From contig CAKSGA010000024.1 in NCBI GenBank assembly GCA_934454435.1, positions 1 through 23,743 on the forward strand: a stretch of DNA of 23,743 nt, in the 5' to 3' direction. The translations under genes were made by a program, and so were the position numbers. The notes under the pieces were generated by a model, which ran no database searches, was not told the DNA's origin, and saw only the letters and a list, made by a program, of their open reading frames with translations. This document shows, one piece after another, positions 15,090-22,665 of the stretch. The number at the start of each line of letters is the position of its first letter. Position 1 is the stretch's first letter. The DNA comes from an uncultured Oscillospiraceae bacterium. Its GTDB lineage: Bacteria > Bacillota > Clostridia > Oscillospirales > Ruminococcaceae.

Positions 15090-15757
15090 TCCACGATATA
15101 CCCCATTCCGACCTTTGTTGTGATGTAACCGGAAAGTCCTGCGGCGTCCAGTTTCTTGCGCAGCCTTGCGACATTTACCGTGAGCGTGTTCTCGTCAATG
15201 AAGCAGTCGGTTTCCCACAATCGGTTCATCAGCTTTTCCCGGCTGACTATCTTTCCCTTGTTCTCCATCAGCGTCTGCATTATGCGATACTCGTTCTTGG
15301 TGAGCTCCACACGCCCGCCGCCGACGTACAGAGCCGCTTCAGCGGTGTTGAGCCTTGCCCCACGGTGCTCTATCATCCCGACATGCTGCGCAAAATCATA
15401 GGTGCGCCGCAGCAGAGCCTGTATCTTCGCCGTCAGCACCGGCATGTCAAAGGGCTTTGCGATGAAGTCGTCACCGCCCATGTTCATTGCCATGATTATA
15501 TTCATGTTGTCGCTCGCCGATGATATGAACATCACCGGGACACTGCTGGTCCTGCGGATCTCACCGCACCAGTAAAGCCCATTATAGAACGGCAGCGTGA
15601 TATCCATCAGCACAAGATGCGGCTGGTATTCCGCTATTTCCTCCGTGATATGCCGGAAATCCACAGCGCACCGCACATCAAGCTCCCACCCGGAAAGCCC
15701 CTTGCTTATTGCCCTGGAAATACCCTCGTCGTCCTCTGCGATATATATTCTGTACAT
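15086..15757 (-). CDS. BceR-like OmpR-family response regulator
   Basis: DNA-binding response regulator of 223 aa. The receiver domain has an acidic pocket EDD (residues 8-10), phospho-acceptor Asp52 in LMDITLP and the conserved Lys in FIAKPFD. A winged-helix DNA-binding domain follows (about 130-223; ELTKNEYRIMQTLMENKG and NTLTVNVARLRKKLD are typical). I chose ATG 15757: the receiver fold starts right there (MYRIYIAEDDEG), a GAGG site lies upstream, and the longer frame to 15883 would include the promoter and the neighbouring terminator. It should activate the transporter promoter through the inverted repeat at 14094-14113. Confidence 0.9.
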   Translation of the reverse strand: MYRIYIAEDDEGISRAISKGLSGWELDVRCAVDFRHITEEIAEYQPHLVLMDITLPFYNGLYWCGEIRRTSSVPVMFISSASDNMNIIMAMNMGGDDFIAKPFDMPVLTAKIQALLRRTYDFAQHVGMIEHRGARLNTAEAALYVGGGRVELTKNEYRIMQTLMENKGKIVSREKLMNRLWETDCFIDENTLTVNVARLRKKLDAAGLSGYITTKVGMGYIVE

Positions 15758-15788
15758 ATTTATCCCGTCCTCAAACTGTATTATCTGT

Positions 15789-15817
15789 ATTATAACACAC
15801 TTTTGCCGTACAGTCAA
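15789..15817 (-). promoter_or_regulatory. Promoter of the bceRS-like genes
   Basis: Minus strand TTGACT (15817-15812) and TATAAT (15794-15789) with a 17-bp spacer, 31 nt upstream of the response-regulator start. It is a near-consensus constitutive promoter, separate from that of the transporter genes. Confidence 0.85.
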
Positions 15818-15831
15818 TAGGGAAAAGAGAA

Positions 15832-15877
15832 AAAAATGGGAAAACAGCACAGGGTCTGTATATCTCATACAGACCCT
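15832..15877 (-). terminator. Intrinsic terminator of the citrate synthase gene
   Basis: Stem arms AGGGTCTGTAT (15851-15861) and ATACAGACCCT (15867-15877) with a 5-nt loop. On the minus strand it is followed by TGTGCTGTTTTCCCATTTTTTT. The T-tract is interrupted and about 8 nt from the stem, so termination may be less than complete. It starts 7 nt after the gene's stop and separates it from the bceRS promoter. Confidence 0.78.
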
Positions 15878-15883
15878 GAACAA

Positions 15884-17212
15884 TTACTCTATCTCTTCCA
15901 TAACGCTCTTGTACGCCGGACGGATTATCTTACCCATGCCCACAAGCTCCTCGATACGGTGAGCGGACCAGCCAACAACTCTCGCAATTGCAAAAAGCGG
16001 TGTGTAGAGCTCCACGGGAATTCCCAGCATGTCATAAACAAAGCCGCTGTAGAAATCCACATTGGGGCTTACGCCCTTGTAAATGCGGCGCTTTTCGGCG
16101 ATGAGCTGCGGAGCTATCTCCTCAATGTTGGAGTACAGCGCCATATCCGTACCCTTGCCCTTTGCCTCCGCCAGCTTCTGCACGTAGGACTTCAGCACAC
16201 GCTCTCTCGGGTCGGATATGGAATATACGGCGTGACCCATTCCATAGATGAGCCCCTTGCGGTCGAACGCTTCGCCGTCCAGCAGCTTGCGCAGGTACGC
16301 TTCGACCTCACCCTTGTCCGTCGGGTCACTGATATGGCTGCGGATATCCTGCATCATCTGCATTACCTTCAGGTTCGCTCCGCCGTGACGGGGGCCTTTC
16401 AGCGAGGACATCGCAGCGGCTATCGCAGAATATGTATCAGAGCCGGAGGAAGTGACCACACGTGTGGTGAAGGTGGAGTTATTTCCGCCGCCGTGTTCCA
16501 TGTGGAGCATGAGAACAATGTCGAGGACCCTCGCTTCAAGCTCGGTATACTTAGTATCCGGGCGGAGCATTCTCAGGAAGTTCTCCGCAGTGGAAAGCCC
16601 GGGAGCAGGTCTGTGAATGTACATGCTGCCATCGTTGTCATAGTGATTGTAAGCGTGGTAGCCATACACTGCAAGCATCGGGAATACCGCCGTCAGCATA
16701 AGGCACTGGCGGATACAGTTGTCGATGTCGTTCGAGGTAATGTTCTCGTCATAAGACGACAGCGTGAGTATACTCTTCGTCATGGAGTTCATGATATCAT
16801 GGGAGGGAGCCTTCATGATAACGTCCCGGGTGAAGTTTGACGGGATAACACGGCACTCCGTGAGTATCTCATTGAACTCCGCAAGCTGCTCCTCCGTGGG
16901 GAGCTCGCCAAAAATAAGCAGATAGGCGGTCTTTTCAAAGCCGAAACCGCCGTTCAGCCCGTTTATGAGGGTGTTGATATTATAGCCCCTGTACCACAGC
17001 TCGCCATCGCAGGGCTCATGTACTCCGTTCTCGTCCTTGAAGGATACTATCTTTGAAATGCGTGTCAGTCCGGTAAGAACACCCTTACCGTTGATGTCAC
17101 GAAGTCCCCTGTTGACGCCGTACTCTTTGAAAAGTGCGTCGGATATGGTGTCGTGCTCGGTACAGAGCTTCTGCTTTTCTGCTGCGTATTCGTTTATTCT
17201 TTCAAATGCCAT
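15884..17212 (-). CDS. gltA: Citrate synthase
   Basis: Condenses acetyl-CoA and oxaloacetate to citrate in the cytoplasm; in an anaerobe it serves mainly glutamate and 2-oxoglutarate synthesis. It is 442 aa, the usual size. The three catalytic residues are recognisable: His in SLKGPRHGGAN, His in GMGHAVYSISDPRE, and Asp in NVDFYSGF. EHGGGNNSTFTTRVV, WYRGYNI and the RIEELV end are also typical of the family. The N-terminal ~50 residues are a helical extension seen in many clostridial enzymes. A strong GAAGGAGG site precedes the ATG. It lies 23 nt behind a MarR-type gene and shares its promoter, so its expression may depend on that regulator. The symbol follows family usage (gltA/citZ). Confidence 0.93.
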   Translation of the reverse strand: MAFERINEYAAEKQKLCTEHDTISDALFKEYGVNRGLRDINGKGVLTGLTRISKIVSFKDENGVHEPCDGELWYRGYNINTLINGLNGGFGFEKTAYLLIFGELPTEEQLAEFNEILTECRVIPSNFTRDVIMKAPSHDIMNSMTKSILTLSSYDENITSNDIDNCIRQCLMLTAVFPMLAVYGYHAYNHYDNDGSMYIHRPAPGLSTAENFLRMLRPDTKYTELEARVLDIVLMLHMEHGGGNNSTFTTRVVTSSGSDTYSAIAAAMSSLKGPRHGGANLKVMQMMQDIRSHISDPTDKGEVEAYLRKLLDGEAFDRKGLIYGMGHAVYSISDPRERVLKSYVQKLAEAKGKGTDMALYSNIEEIAPQLIAEKRRIYKGVSPNVDFYSGFVYDMLGIPVELYTPLFAIARVVGWSAHRIEELVGMGKIIRPAYKSVMEEIE

Positions 17213-17235
17213 TGTGTATCCTCCTTCAGTCGTGA

Positions 17236-17667
17236 TCAGCTTCTTTGCGTCAGTTTCGTCAGCAGGGAGAACAAAGTCTGCTTCTCCTCCTCGCTGAGAG
17301 GTTCAAGGAACTTATGCGCCTGGCTGCGCATTTTCTGTGCAAGCTCGTCAGAATGCGCCCTGCCCGCCGGCGTCAGCGCAACTATGACTTCACGCTTGTC
17401 AAGCCGGTTTTTTTCCCTTAAAATGTAACCGTCGTGCTCCAGCTTCACCAGCGACTCCGACATCGACTGCGGACTTACGGCGATCTCCTCTGCCAGCCGT
17501 TTCTGCGTGAGCGAACCATGTCTGCCTATCGTGACAAGTATCCTGTCACGCTCCAGAATGCTCCGCCCGCCGCCCAGAAACTCACTCTTCCCTGCAGATA
17601 TCTGTCCCCTGAGCCTTGAGAACCAGTCGTGTATCAGCCCGGTAAGCTGTTCGTCAATTTCCTGCAT
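17236..17667 (-). CDS. MarR-family transcriptional regulator
   Basis: Winged-helix repressor or activator of 143 aa, the normal MarR length. A helical dimerisation start is followed by the recognition region SLTQKRLAEEIAVSPQSMSESLVKLEHDGYI (about residues 52-82), then the wing LREKNRLDKREVIVALTPAG with the conserved Asp-Lys-Arg, and C-terminal dimerisation helices. I chose ATG 17667 (GAGG upstream, MQEIDEQ start). The longer frame to 17907 would contain the promoter and is not family-like. It is first in a two-gene unit with citrate synthase. The ligand and targets are unknown; autoregulation of the operon is likely by family precedent. Confidence 0.88.
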   Translation of the reverse strand: MQEIDEQLTGLIHDWFSRLRGQISAGKSEFLGGGRSILERDRILVTIGRHGSLTQKRLAEEIAVSPQSMSESLVKLEHDGYILREKNRLDKREVIVALTPAGRAHSDELAQKMRSQAHKFLEPLSEEEKQTLFSLLTKLTQRS

Positions 17668-17716
17668 ATGTACCTCGTTGAACTGTATATTATGCAATAA
17701 CATCAAGTACCTTATC

Positions 17717-17745
17717 ATTTTACCACAAAAAGACTGATTTGTCAA
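17717..17745 (-). promoter_or_regulatory. Promoter of the marR-citrate synthase operon
   Basis: Minus strand TTGACA (17745-17740) and TAAAAT (17722-17717), spacer 17 bp, giving a leader of about 43 nt before the MarR start. The AT-rich leader holds a weak TTAT-GCA-ATAA repeat (17692-17702 region) that could be part of an operator, but it is too short to call. Confidence 0.83.
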
Positions 17746-17875
17746 GAGGCATATATGACAGTAAAGTGAAAGTCCATATGCAGAGAAAAACTGTATCAGT
17801 TCCAGCGCAGTTTTGGCGTGTGATGAAAAATAGATGAAATTATCATTTTTACTGCATACTGAGGCATCTGAATAG

Positions 17876-17904
17876 TTGACACAATAAAAGAAAAGTGGTA
17901 TAAT
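17876..17904 (+). promoter_or_regulatory. Promoter of the GGDEF gene
   Basis: TTGACA (17876-17881) and TATAAT (17899-17904) with a 17-bp spacer, a full consensus match, 58 nt upstream of the start codon. It diverges from the marR promoter with about 130 bp between the -35 boxes. That 130-bp stretch is AT-rich and shows no gene or clear repeat. Confidence 0.9.
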
Positions 17905-17962
17905 CAACTATAGAACAAAAGCAGGTTGCTCAGCAAATACTAAAAATAGAAAAGGTGATCGC

Positions 17963-19774
17963 ATGAACGGTCCTAACAATGAAATAGAAAGGCAGCTGGA
18001 GCTTCAGTCTACCCTGGTAGAATGCGTACAGACGCTTTATATAAGCGACAATATAGATATAGCAATAAACAGGCTGCTGGAGCTGATTGCCAAATACTAT
18101 AACTCAGACAGGTGTTACATCTTTGAGTTTTCCAGAGATATGCAGCTCGTACACAATACGTATGAATGGTGTTCGGACGGTGTTGCTCCGGAAAAGGAAA
18201 TGCTTGCCAATGTTAGCATCAGCGTCATTGACAGGTGGCTGGATACATTTGCAGAAAAAGGCGAATTCTATATAAATTCCCTTAGCATGGACACCGGGGT
18301 AACACCTGACGAATACCGTATTCTTCAGGTACAGGGCATTGAGAGCCTCATGGCGGCGCCGCTTTACAACGGCAGCAAAATGGTCGGCTTCATGGGGGTG
18401 GACAATCCCCGGGCAAACACCGACAAACTGGTTCTTATACGCCTGGTGTCGGCTTTTGTCGTAAACGACCTGCAGAAGCGTGAGACCCTTGAGCAGAGGA
18501 TACTCCGTGCCATTGGCAACACATATGTCGCAATGAATATGGTGAACTTCACCAACGACACCCAGCAGGAAATCAAGCACAACGACGAAGTTGCGAAGTA
18601 TGTGAACCAGACCCAAAACGCAACAGATCAGATGGTACGTGTCATAAATGCGGTTTCAGACGAGGAACATTTAGCTGAAATGCTGGAGTTCACCGACCTC
18701 ACCACGGCGAGGGGACGGCTGAGGGACACCAATGTGCTTTCTCATGACTTCCATGCATTTGACGGTCACTGGTGCAGAGGGTCTTTCTTCGTGATGAAGC
18801 GTGACGAAAACGACGATGTTACGGAAGCGATATTCGCCGTTCAGTACATAGACGCAGAAAAAAAGAAGGAGCTCAGCTATCAGAATGCCCTGAAAGAAGC
18901 TCTAAAAAATCAGAACGAAATATATGCCGAGATGCTCCACCTCCAGGGCTGCGGAGTAATTGCAGCACGCACGGACAGCGGCGAGGTCATAGTCATGAAC
19001 GGCGCTGCACAGGAGCTTTTCGGGGATATTTCCAAAGGTGCTCTGCTTGAGGATGTACTTTGCCCGGTAGTGGCTGACAACATCGGTCCCATCATGAAGC
19101 AGCTGGACAGTATACGTCACGAACATGGCAGATGCGACTTTGAACTCGCACTGGAGAAATCAGGTCAGACCTGCTACCTGAAGTCCACGGCAAGAACAGT
19201 CACCCTTGCGGGCGGCGATGATATCCTGATAATCACGTTGATGGACATAACCGACAAGAAGCGTCTGGAAAACCGCCTGCTCATTCTTTCCGAAACCGAC
19301 GCTCTCACGCAGATAAGCAACCGTGGCAGTGGAGAGCACAAGGTCGAAAAGCTCCTGAAAAACGGCACCTGCGGAATGCTGTGCCTGCTTGATGTGGACA
19401 AATTCAAGACGATAAACGACAGCTTCGGGCACACCGTAGGCGACAAGGCGCTCATTGCAATTGCGGACTGCCTGCGCCGCAGCTTCACCGGGAATGACGT
19501 TGTGATGCGGCTTGGCGGCGATGAGTTCGCTGTGTTCGCAGTCGGCGTGGATTCCGTGGAACATGGACGCAGCCGTATAGAGTCGCTTATCTCCCGGATT
19601 GAGGAGATAGACATTCCGGAGATGAACGGCAGAAAGGTCACTATAAGCCTTGGCGCCGTTCTCTGCCACGACAGCGGAGTCCCTTTTGACAAGCTCTACC
19701 CCATGGCGGACGCTGTTATGTACGTCTGCAAGAAAACCCCTGGAAACCAGTACGGTTTTTACCACGAGCACTGA
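17963..19774 (+). CDS. GAF/PAS-GGDEF diguanylate cyclase
   Basis: Predicted cytoplasmic c-di-GMP synthase with sensory domains, 603 aa. A GAF domain (about residues 20-175; SDRCYIFEFSRD, GIESLMAAPLYNGSKMVGFMGVDNPR) is followed by a PAS-like region (about 180-305), a short coiled linker, a second PAS domain (about 315-430; GCGVIAARTDSGEVIVMN, ending in IITLMDITDKK), and a GGDEF domain (about 440-603). The active-site loop is intact (RLGGDEFAVF, GGDEF at 518-522), as are DALTQISNRG and LLDVDKFKTINDSFGH, so it should be active. The product-inhibition motif RxxD five residues before GGDEF is absent (TGND, 509-512). No transmembrane segment or signal peptide is seen. AGGTGAT precedes the ATG. It is a single-gene unit with its own consensus promoter and terminator. 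Confidence 0.9.
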   Translation: MNGPNNEIERQLELQSTLVECVQTLYISDNIDIAINRLLELIAKYYNSDRCYIFEFSRDMQLVHNTYEWCSDGVAPEKEMLANVSISVIDRWLDTFAEKGEFYINSLSMDTGVTPDEYRILQVQGIESLMAAPLYNGSKMVGFMGVDNPRANTDKLVLIRLVSAFVVNDLQKRETLEQRILRAIGNTYVAMNMVNFTNDTQQEIKHNDEVAKYVNQTQNATDQMVRVINAVSDEEHLAEMLEFTDLTTARGRLRDTNVLSHDFHAFDGHWCRGSFFVMKRDENDDVTEAIFAVQYIDAEKKKELSYQNALKEALKNQNEIYAEMLHLQGCGVIAARTDSGEVIVMNGAAQELFGDISKGALLEDVLCPVVADNIGPIMKQLDSIRHEHGRCDFELALEKSGQTCYLKSTARTVTLAGGDDILIITLMDITDKKRLENRLLILSETDALTQISNRGSGEHKVEKLLKNGTCGMLCLLDVDKFKTINDSFGHTVGDKALIAIADCLRRSFTGNDVVMRLGGDEFAVFAVGVDSVEHGRSRIESLISRIEEIDIPEMNGRKVTISLGAVLCHDSGVPFDKLYPMADAVMYVCKKTPGNQYGFYHEH

Positions 19775-19802
19775 GTTTACTCCTGATTTCGTAATAAATA
19801 CT

Positions 19803-19839
19803 GATGGGCTGCGATAAATTCGCAGCCCATCATTTTTAT
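19803..19839. terminator. Terminator between the GGDEF gene and the convergent operon
   Basis: Perfect 12-bp stem GATGGGCTGCGA (19803-19814) and TCGCAGCCCATC (19820-19831) with a 5-nt TAAAT loop, followed by ATTTTTATT on the plus strand. On the minus strand the stem is followed by AGTATTTATTA, a weaker T-rich tail, so it may serve both converging transcripts. Confidence 0.88.
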
Positions 19840-20808
19840 TCAGTTCAGCAGTTTCGGCTTATTGTCGTACATTATCTCCTGGTCAAACTGGTGGAAATCA
19901 AAGTGATTTATGGCGTCGGTCATGTCAGCCATGAGATCCTCCGGAATGTCCTCTTCCTCTGCAAAACGCTGAAGCGCCGTGACATAGGTGTGGCGCAGCA
20001 TCATCTTGTCCTTGAGGGAAATGTGCAGCTTCACATGTTCGCCGGTGTCTGCGTTGGTGAGGTTAGCTATGTCATAATCGATGATGTGCATGATCTCGGT
20101 TATGCAGTCCAGGCTGCGGCTGCCGAACACTACATGGTGCAGCATCTCCGCACGGCACATGGAGGCAAGGTCGAACTCCTTCGGAAGCACGTCATGCACC
20201 GACATAAGCGTGAACAGATAGTCCTCCAGCGACGCATAGTTCTTCGACCTGCCCATGCACAGCGTAAGACTGTCGACCCCCGCCCTGGAAGCCTTTATCG
20301 CCGTATCCAGCGCAGTTTTCCTGGCATTCATCGGGCAAAGGTCCATCGGGATAGTGACGTTGTTCTTCGCACGCCACACCATCTCGCCGACCTCGTCCAT
20401 GCTGAGAAGCGGGTAGCTCCCACGAAGTCTGGTCATGGATATCGGCGAGGAGATCTGCCCCTGCGCCAGTCTTATCAGCTGCCGTGAAAGCCCGTGTATC
20501 GCCGGGAACTCTATTATCGCCGGGGTTTTCCCGACATTCACATGCTCCTTCAGGTCCTGCATCGTCACCAGAACATAGTTGAAGTCGAACGCCTGGGTAA
20601 GTTCCCCGAACATAGGGTCGCCAAGCCGGAATATGTATCCTATGCCGTCTGGCAACTCCTGCATTTTCATCACAGTGCGGAAGTCCAGCTCTATGTACTT
20701 TACCCCGGCAGCAGCCAGCGCCTGAATGTAACGGTAGATGTGCTGCGGCTTCGCACGCTCATCTATCGGCAGCGTACAAAGGCTGTTGTCTATTATTACC
20801 GTTTTCAT
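19840..20808 (-). CDS. TIM-barrel protein related to DRE-TIM metallolyases, catalytic motifs lost
   Basis: Protein of 322 aa whose function I cannot assign. Its first half resembles the HMGL-like/DRE-TIM barrel of homocitrate and isopropylmalate synthases: an opening VIIDNSL strand followed by a helix, then ALAAAGVKYIELDF, which matches the usual AGxxxIE(V/L)G strand. Residues 153-200 align with the segment around the usual HCHND motif (TALDTAIKASRAGVDSLTL, then a Gly and ASLEDYLFTLM). However, DTTLRDGEQ is replaced by DNSLCTLP (residues 7-14), losing the catalytic Arg and Asp. The metal-binding HxH is replaced by DLC (156-158). It therefore should not be a standard metal-dependent aldolase. 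It is last in a five-gene operon, 1 nt after a FakA-like small protein gene, with AAGG as ribosome binding site. It could be a non-catalytic or differently reacting barrel. The fold assignment is moderately sure; no function is claimed. Confidence 0.72.
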   Translation of the reverse strand: MKTVIIDNSLCTLPIDERAKPQHIYRYIQALAAAGVKYIELDFRTVMKMQELPDGIGYIFRLGDPMFGELTQAFDFNYVLVTMQDLKEHVNVGKTPAIIEFPAIHGLSRQLIRLAQGQISSPISMTRLRGSYPLLSMDEVGEMVWRAKNNVTIPMDLCPMNARKTALDTAIKASRAGVDSLTLCMGRSKNYASLEDYLFTLMSVHDVLPKEFDLASMCRAEMLHHVVFGSRSLDCITEIMHIIDYDIANLTNADTGEHVKLHISLKDKMMLRHTYVTALQRFAEEEDIPEDLMADMTDAINHFDFHQFDQEIMYDNKPKLLN

Positions 20809-20809
20809 A

Positions 20810-21061
20810 TCAGCCCTTCAGACCACGGGACTGTCTGTCCATGTCCTCTACCACGATGTCGTAGATTTCACCAAGGGTCGCACAATATTCCAGGACCTTC
20901 CACGGCTCGTTAGTGTGGTAGTGTATCTTTATCAGCTCGTCATCTCCCACGGCAAGCAGGCAGTCGCCCTTGAAGTTTGTGCGGAAATACTCGCTGATCA
21001 CATCCTCGTCCAGTCCCTCGCCCTCTATAAGAAGCTGTGTGTCATACCTGAATTCCGTCAT
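20810..21061 (-). CDS. Stand-alone FakA middle-domain-like protein
   Basis: Small protein of 83 aa resembling the middle domain of fatty acid kinase FakA/YloV. The start RYDTQLLIEGEGLDEDVISEYF corresponds to the YGYCTEFLI...LDEE block. CLLAVGDDELIKIHYHTNEPWKVLEYCATLGEIYDIVVEDM matches the FakA GDS-VVVGDD-VKVHVHTN-PGKVLEYA-GEL-I-IENM block. In FakA this domain sits between the DhaL kinase and the C-terminal domain; neither is present here. Clostridial genomes carry similar short proteins, sometimes labelled kinase to dihydroxyacetone kinase. No catalytic role is known to me for the isolated domain. The gene starts 2 nt after the transporter stop (ribosome binding site inside that gene, GAGGA) and ends 1 nt before the TIM-barrel gene, suggesting a functional partnership with the barrel. 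Confidence 0.78.
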   Translation of the reverse strand: MTEFRYDTQLLIEGEGLDEDVISEYFRTNFKGDCLLAVGDDELIKIHYHTNEPWKVLEYCATLGEIYDIVVEDMDRQSRGLKG

Positions 21062-21063
21062 TT

Positions 21064-22317
21064 TTATTCCTCGCTTTCTGTTTTTTTGATCTCTATGCGC
21101 ACCTTATTTACCCTGAGCTCTGCGGCTTCCAGCACTGTCACCGTGAAGCAGCCGCTGGTTATCACATCGCCGCTTTTCGGTATGCTGCCGAAAAGTCCCA
21201 GCACCCAGCCTGCGACCGTGTGCGCTTCGCTCTCGATGTCCGCCCGGATATCCCGTGCGTCAAAGAAGCGACGCAGGGAATTCAGCGAAACGTCGCCGTA
21301 CACCTCGAACACGTCATGTCCGACCACCGTTACCGGGGACTTCACCTCGTCGCTCTCGTCCCATATCTCGCCGACAAGCTCCTCAAGAATGTCCTCCATG
21401 GTGACTATGCCAAGTGTTCCGCCGTGCTGATCCAGCACAACGCTCATATGGCACTTCTGCTTCTGCATGGTCCGGAATACCTCGGACAGCTTCTGCATCT
21501 GCGGCAGGTAAAGCGTTTCCTGCATTATGCTGCGTATGGTGAAGTCGCTGTTCTTCTCGTACTGCTTGAAGAACTCCTTTTCGGTGATTATGCCGACGAT
21601 GTTGTCAAGTGTACGCTCGTACACCGGCATTCTGGAGTACTCCTCCCGGAGGAACTTTTTGCGGACCTCGTCCACGCTCTCCCCTGCCTCGACTGCGGTA
21701 ATGCGCACCCGGGGCGTGATTATCTCGTCCACCGTGATCTCGTCGAACTCCAGGGCGGAACGCACAAGGTCGCTCTCCTGAGTTTCCAGCACGCCCTCGT
21801 CCTCGATCTCGTCTATCATCACCTTGAGCTCCTCTTCGGTCATGCTGACCGTCTCCTTGCGGTGGAAGAGCTTTGATACGCCATTCTTCAGCAGAATAAA
21901 GAACGCAGAGAACGGCGTCAGTATCACCATCAGGAAAGATATCACCGCCGAGGAGAACATGGCGAACGGCTCTGCAAAATCCTTTGCCATGCTTTTCGGC
22001 ATTATCTCGCCGAAAGTCAGCACTATAAGCGTTGTCGCAATCGTTGACACCAGCGAACCGTACTGCTCCCCGACCAGTGCAATGCAAAGCACCGTCGCAA
22101 TAGAGGAACAGGCAATGTTCACAATGTTATTTCCAATGAGTATCGTAGTAAGCGCCTTGTCATATTTTGCAAGAATGTTCAGCGTGCGCTGAGCCGCCTT
22201 ATTGCCGTTGTCCGCCATGTTTTTCAGGCGTATCTTGTTCACCGTTGTCAGCGAGGTTTCCGTTGCCGAAAAGAACGCCGAACACACCACAAGCAGGATT
22301 ATAAGCACTATTTGCAT
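21064..22317 (-). CDS. CNNM/CorC-family transporter (DUF21, CBS, CorC_HlyC domains)
   Basis: Membrane protein of 417 aa of the family once called hemolysin C-like, now linked to Mg2+ (and other divalent cation) efflux. DUF21 membrane domain (about residues 1-150; SAFFSATETSLTTVN, ILIGNNIVNIACS, LTFGEIMPKSMAK) is followed by an acidic linker (EEELKVMIDEIEDEGVL), a CBS pair (about 195-320; VDEIITPRVRITAVEAGESVDEV, and GTLGIVTMEDILEELVGEI), then the CorC_HlyC domain (about 330-410; GWVLGLFGSIPKSGD). The order and length are standard. GGGAG of the ribosome binding site precedes the ATG, and the start is 3 nt after the stop of the ArsC-fold gene. Confidence 0.9.
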   Translation of the reverse strand: MQIVLIILLVVCSAFFSATETSLTTVNKIRLKNMADNGNKAAQRTLNILAKYDKALTTILIGNNIVNIACSSIATVLCIALVGEQYGSLVSTIATTLIVLTFGEIMPKSMAKDFAEPFAMFSSAVISFLMVILTPFSAFFILLKNGVSKLFHRKETVSMTEEELKVMIDEIEDEGVLETQESDLVRSALEFDEITVDEIITPRVRITAVEAGESVDEVRKKFLREEYSRMPVYERTLDNIVGIITEKEFFKQYEKNSDFTIRSIMQETLYLPQMQKLSEVFRTMQKQKCHMSVVLDQHGGTLGIVTMEDILEELVGEIWDESDEVKSPVTVVGHDVFEVYGDVSLNSLRRFFDARDIRADIESEAHTVAGWVLGLFGSIPKSGDVITSGCFTVTVLEAAELRVNKVRIEIKKTESEE

Positions 22318-22320
22318 ATA

Positions 22321-22653
22321 TTACTCCCAATTCTTCCAGATATCAGGACAGTAACCGATGGTCGCCTGGCGGCCGTTGCGGACGATAGGCGTCTTGTAGA
22401 GCTTCGGATTTTCTGCCAGCTTATCCGGTTTTGCATCATCGAGCAGGTACTTTATACCGGCGTAGTCCCTGGAATTCTCGTCTATCACCTTGTCGATGCC
22501 GCCCAGCGCCTTTGTCACGCTGTCCAGCTCTCCCCTGCTCAGCCCTTTTGAAAGGATATCCACGTACTGATATTTTATGCTGCGCTCCTTGAAATATCTC
22601 TCAGCCTTTTTCGTATCAAAGCATTTGGACTTCCCGAATATCTGAATGTTCAT
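22321..22653 (-). CDS. ArsC/Spx-fold protein (arsenate reductase family)
   Basis: Thioredoxin-fold protein of 110 aa of the ArsC/Spx/YffB superfamily. MNIQIFGKSKCFDTKKAERYFKERSI opens with a Cys11 in a CFDT motif, so only the first of the two cysteines of the Spx CxxC switch is present. TPIVRNGRQATIGY contains the expected cis-Pro and Gly region near the C-terminus, and a second Cys lies in GYCPDIW. Such proteins are annotated as arsenate reductases, but in most genomes their true substrate is unknown, and no arsenic genes are nearby. GGAGG precedes the ATG, 12 nt behind the HAD gene. Confidence 0.87.
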   Translation of the reverse strand: MNIQIFGKSKCFDTKKAERYFKERSIKYQYVDILSKGLSRGELDSVTKALGGIDKVIDENSRDYAGIKYLLDDAKPDKLAENPKLYKTPIVRNGRQATIGYCPDIWKNWE

Positions 22654-22665
22654 CTGTCCTCCATG

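Noticed and set aside
15758..15883. N-terminal extension of the response regulator
   Set aside because: The extra 42 codons would span the promoter at 15789-15817 and have no receiver-domain counterpart.
15836..16840. 334-codon plus-strand frame opposite citrate synthase
   Set aside because: Citrate synthase is unambiguous on the other strand; the frame begins inside the terminator region and shows no recognisable domain.
17692..17702. TTAT-GCA-ATAA as a MarR operator
   Set aside because: Arms of only 4 bp in an AT-rich leader are expected by chance; noted only as a weak candidate.
17668..17907. N-terminal extension of the MarR protein
   Set aside because: It would span the promoter at 17717-17745 and make the protein much longer than the family.
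22321..22653. True arsenate reductase
   Set aside because: No arsenic resistance genes are nearby and the family is broad; only the fold is supported.
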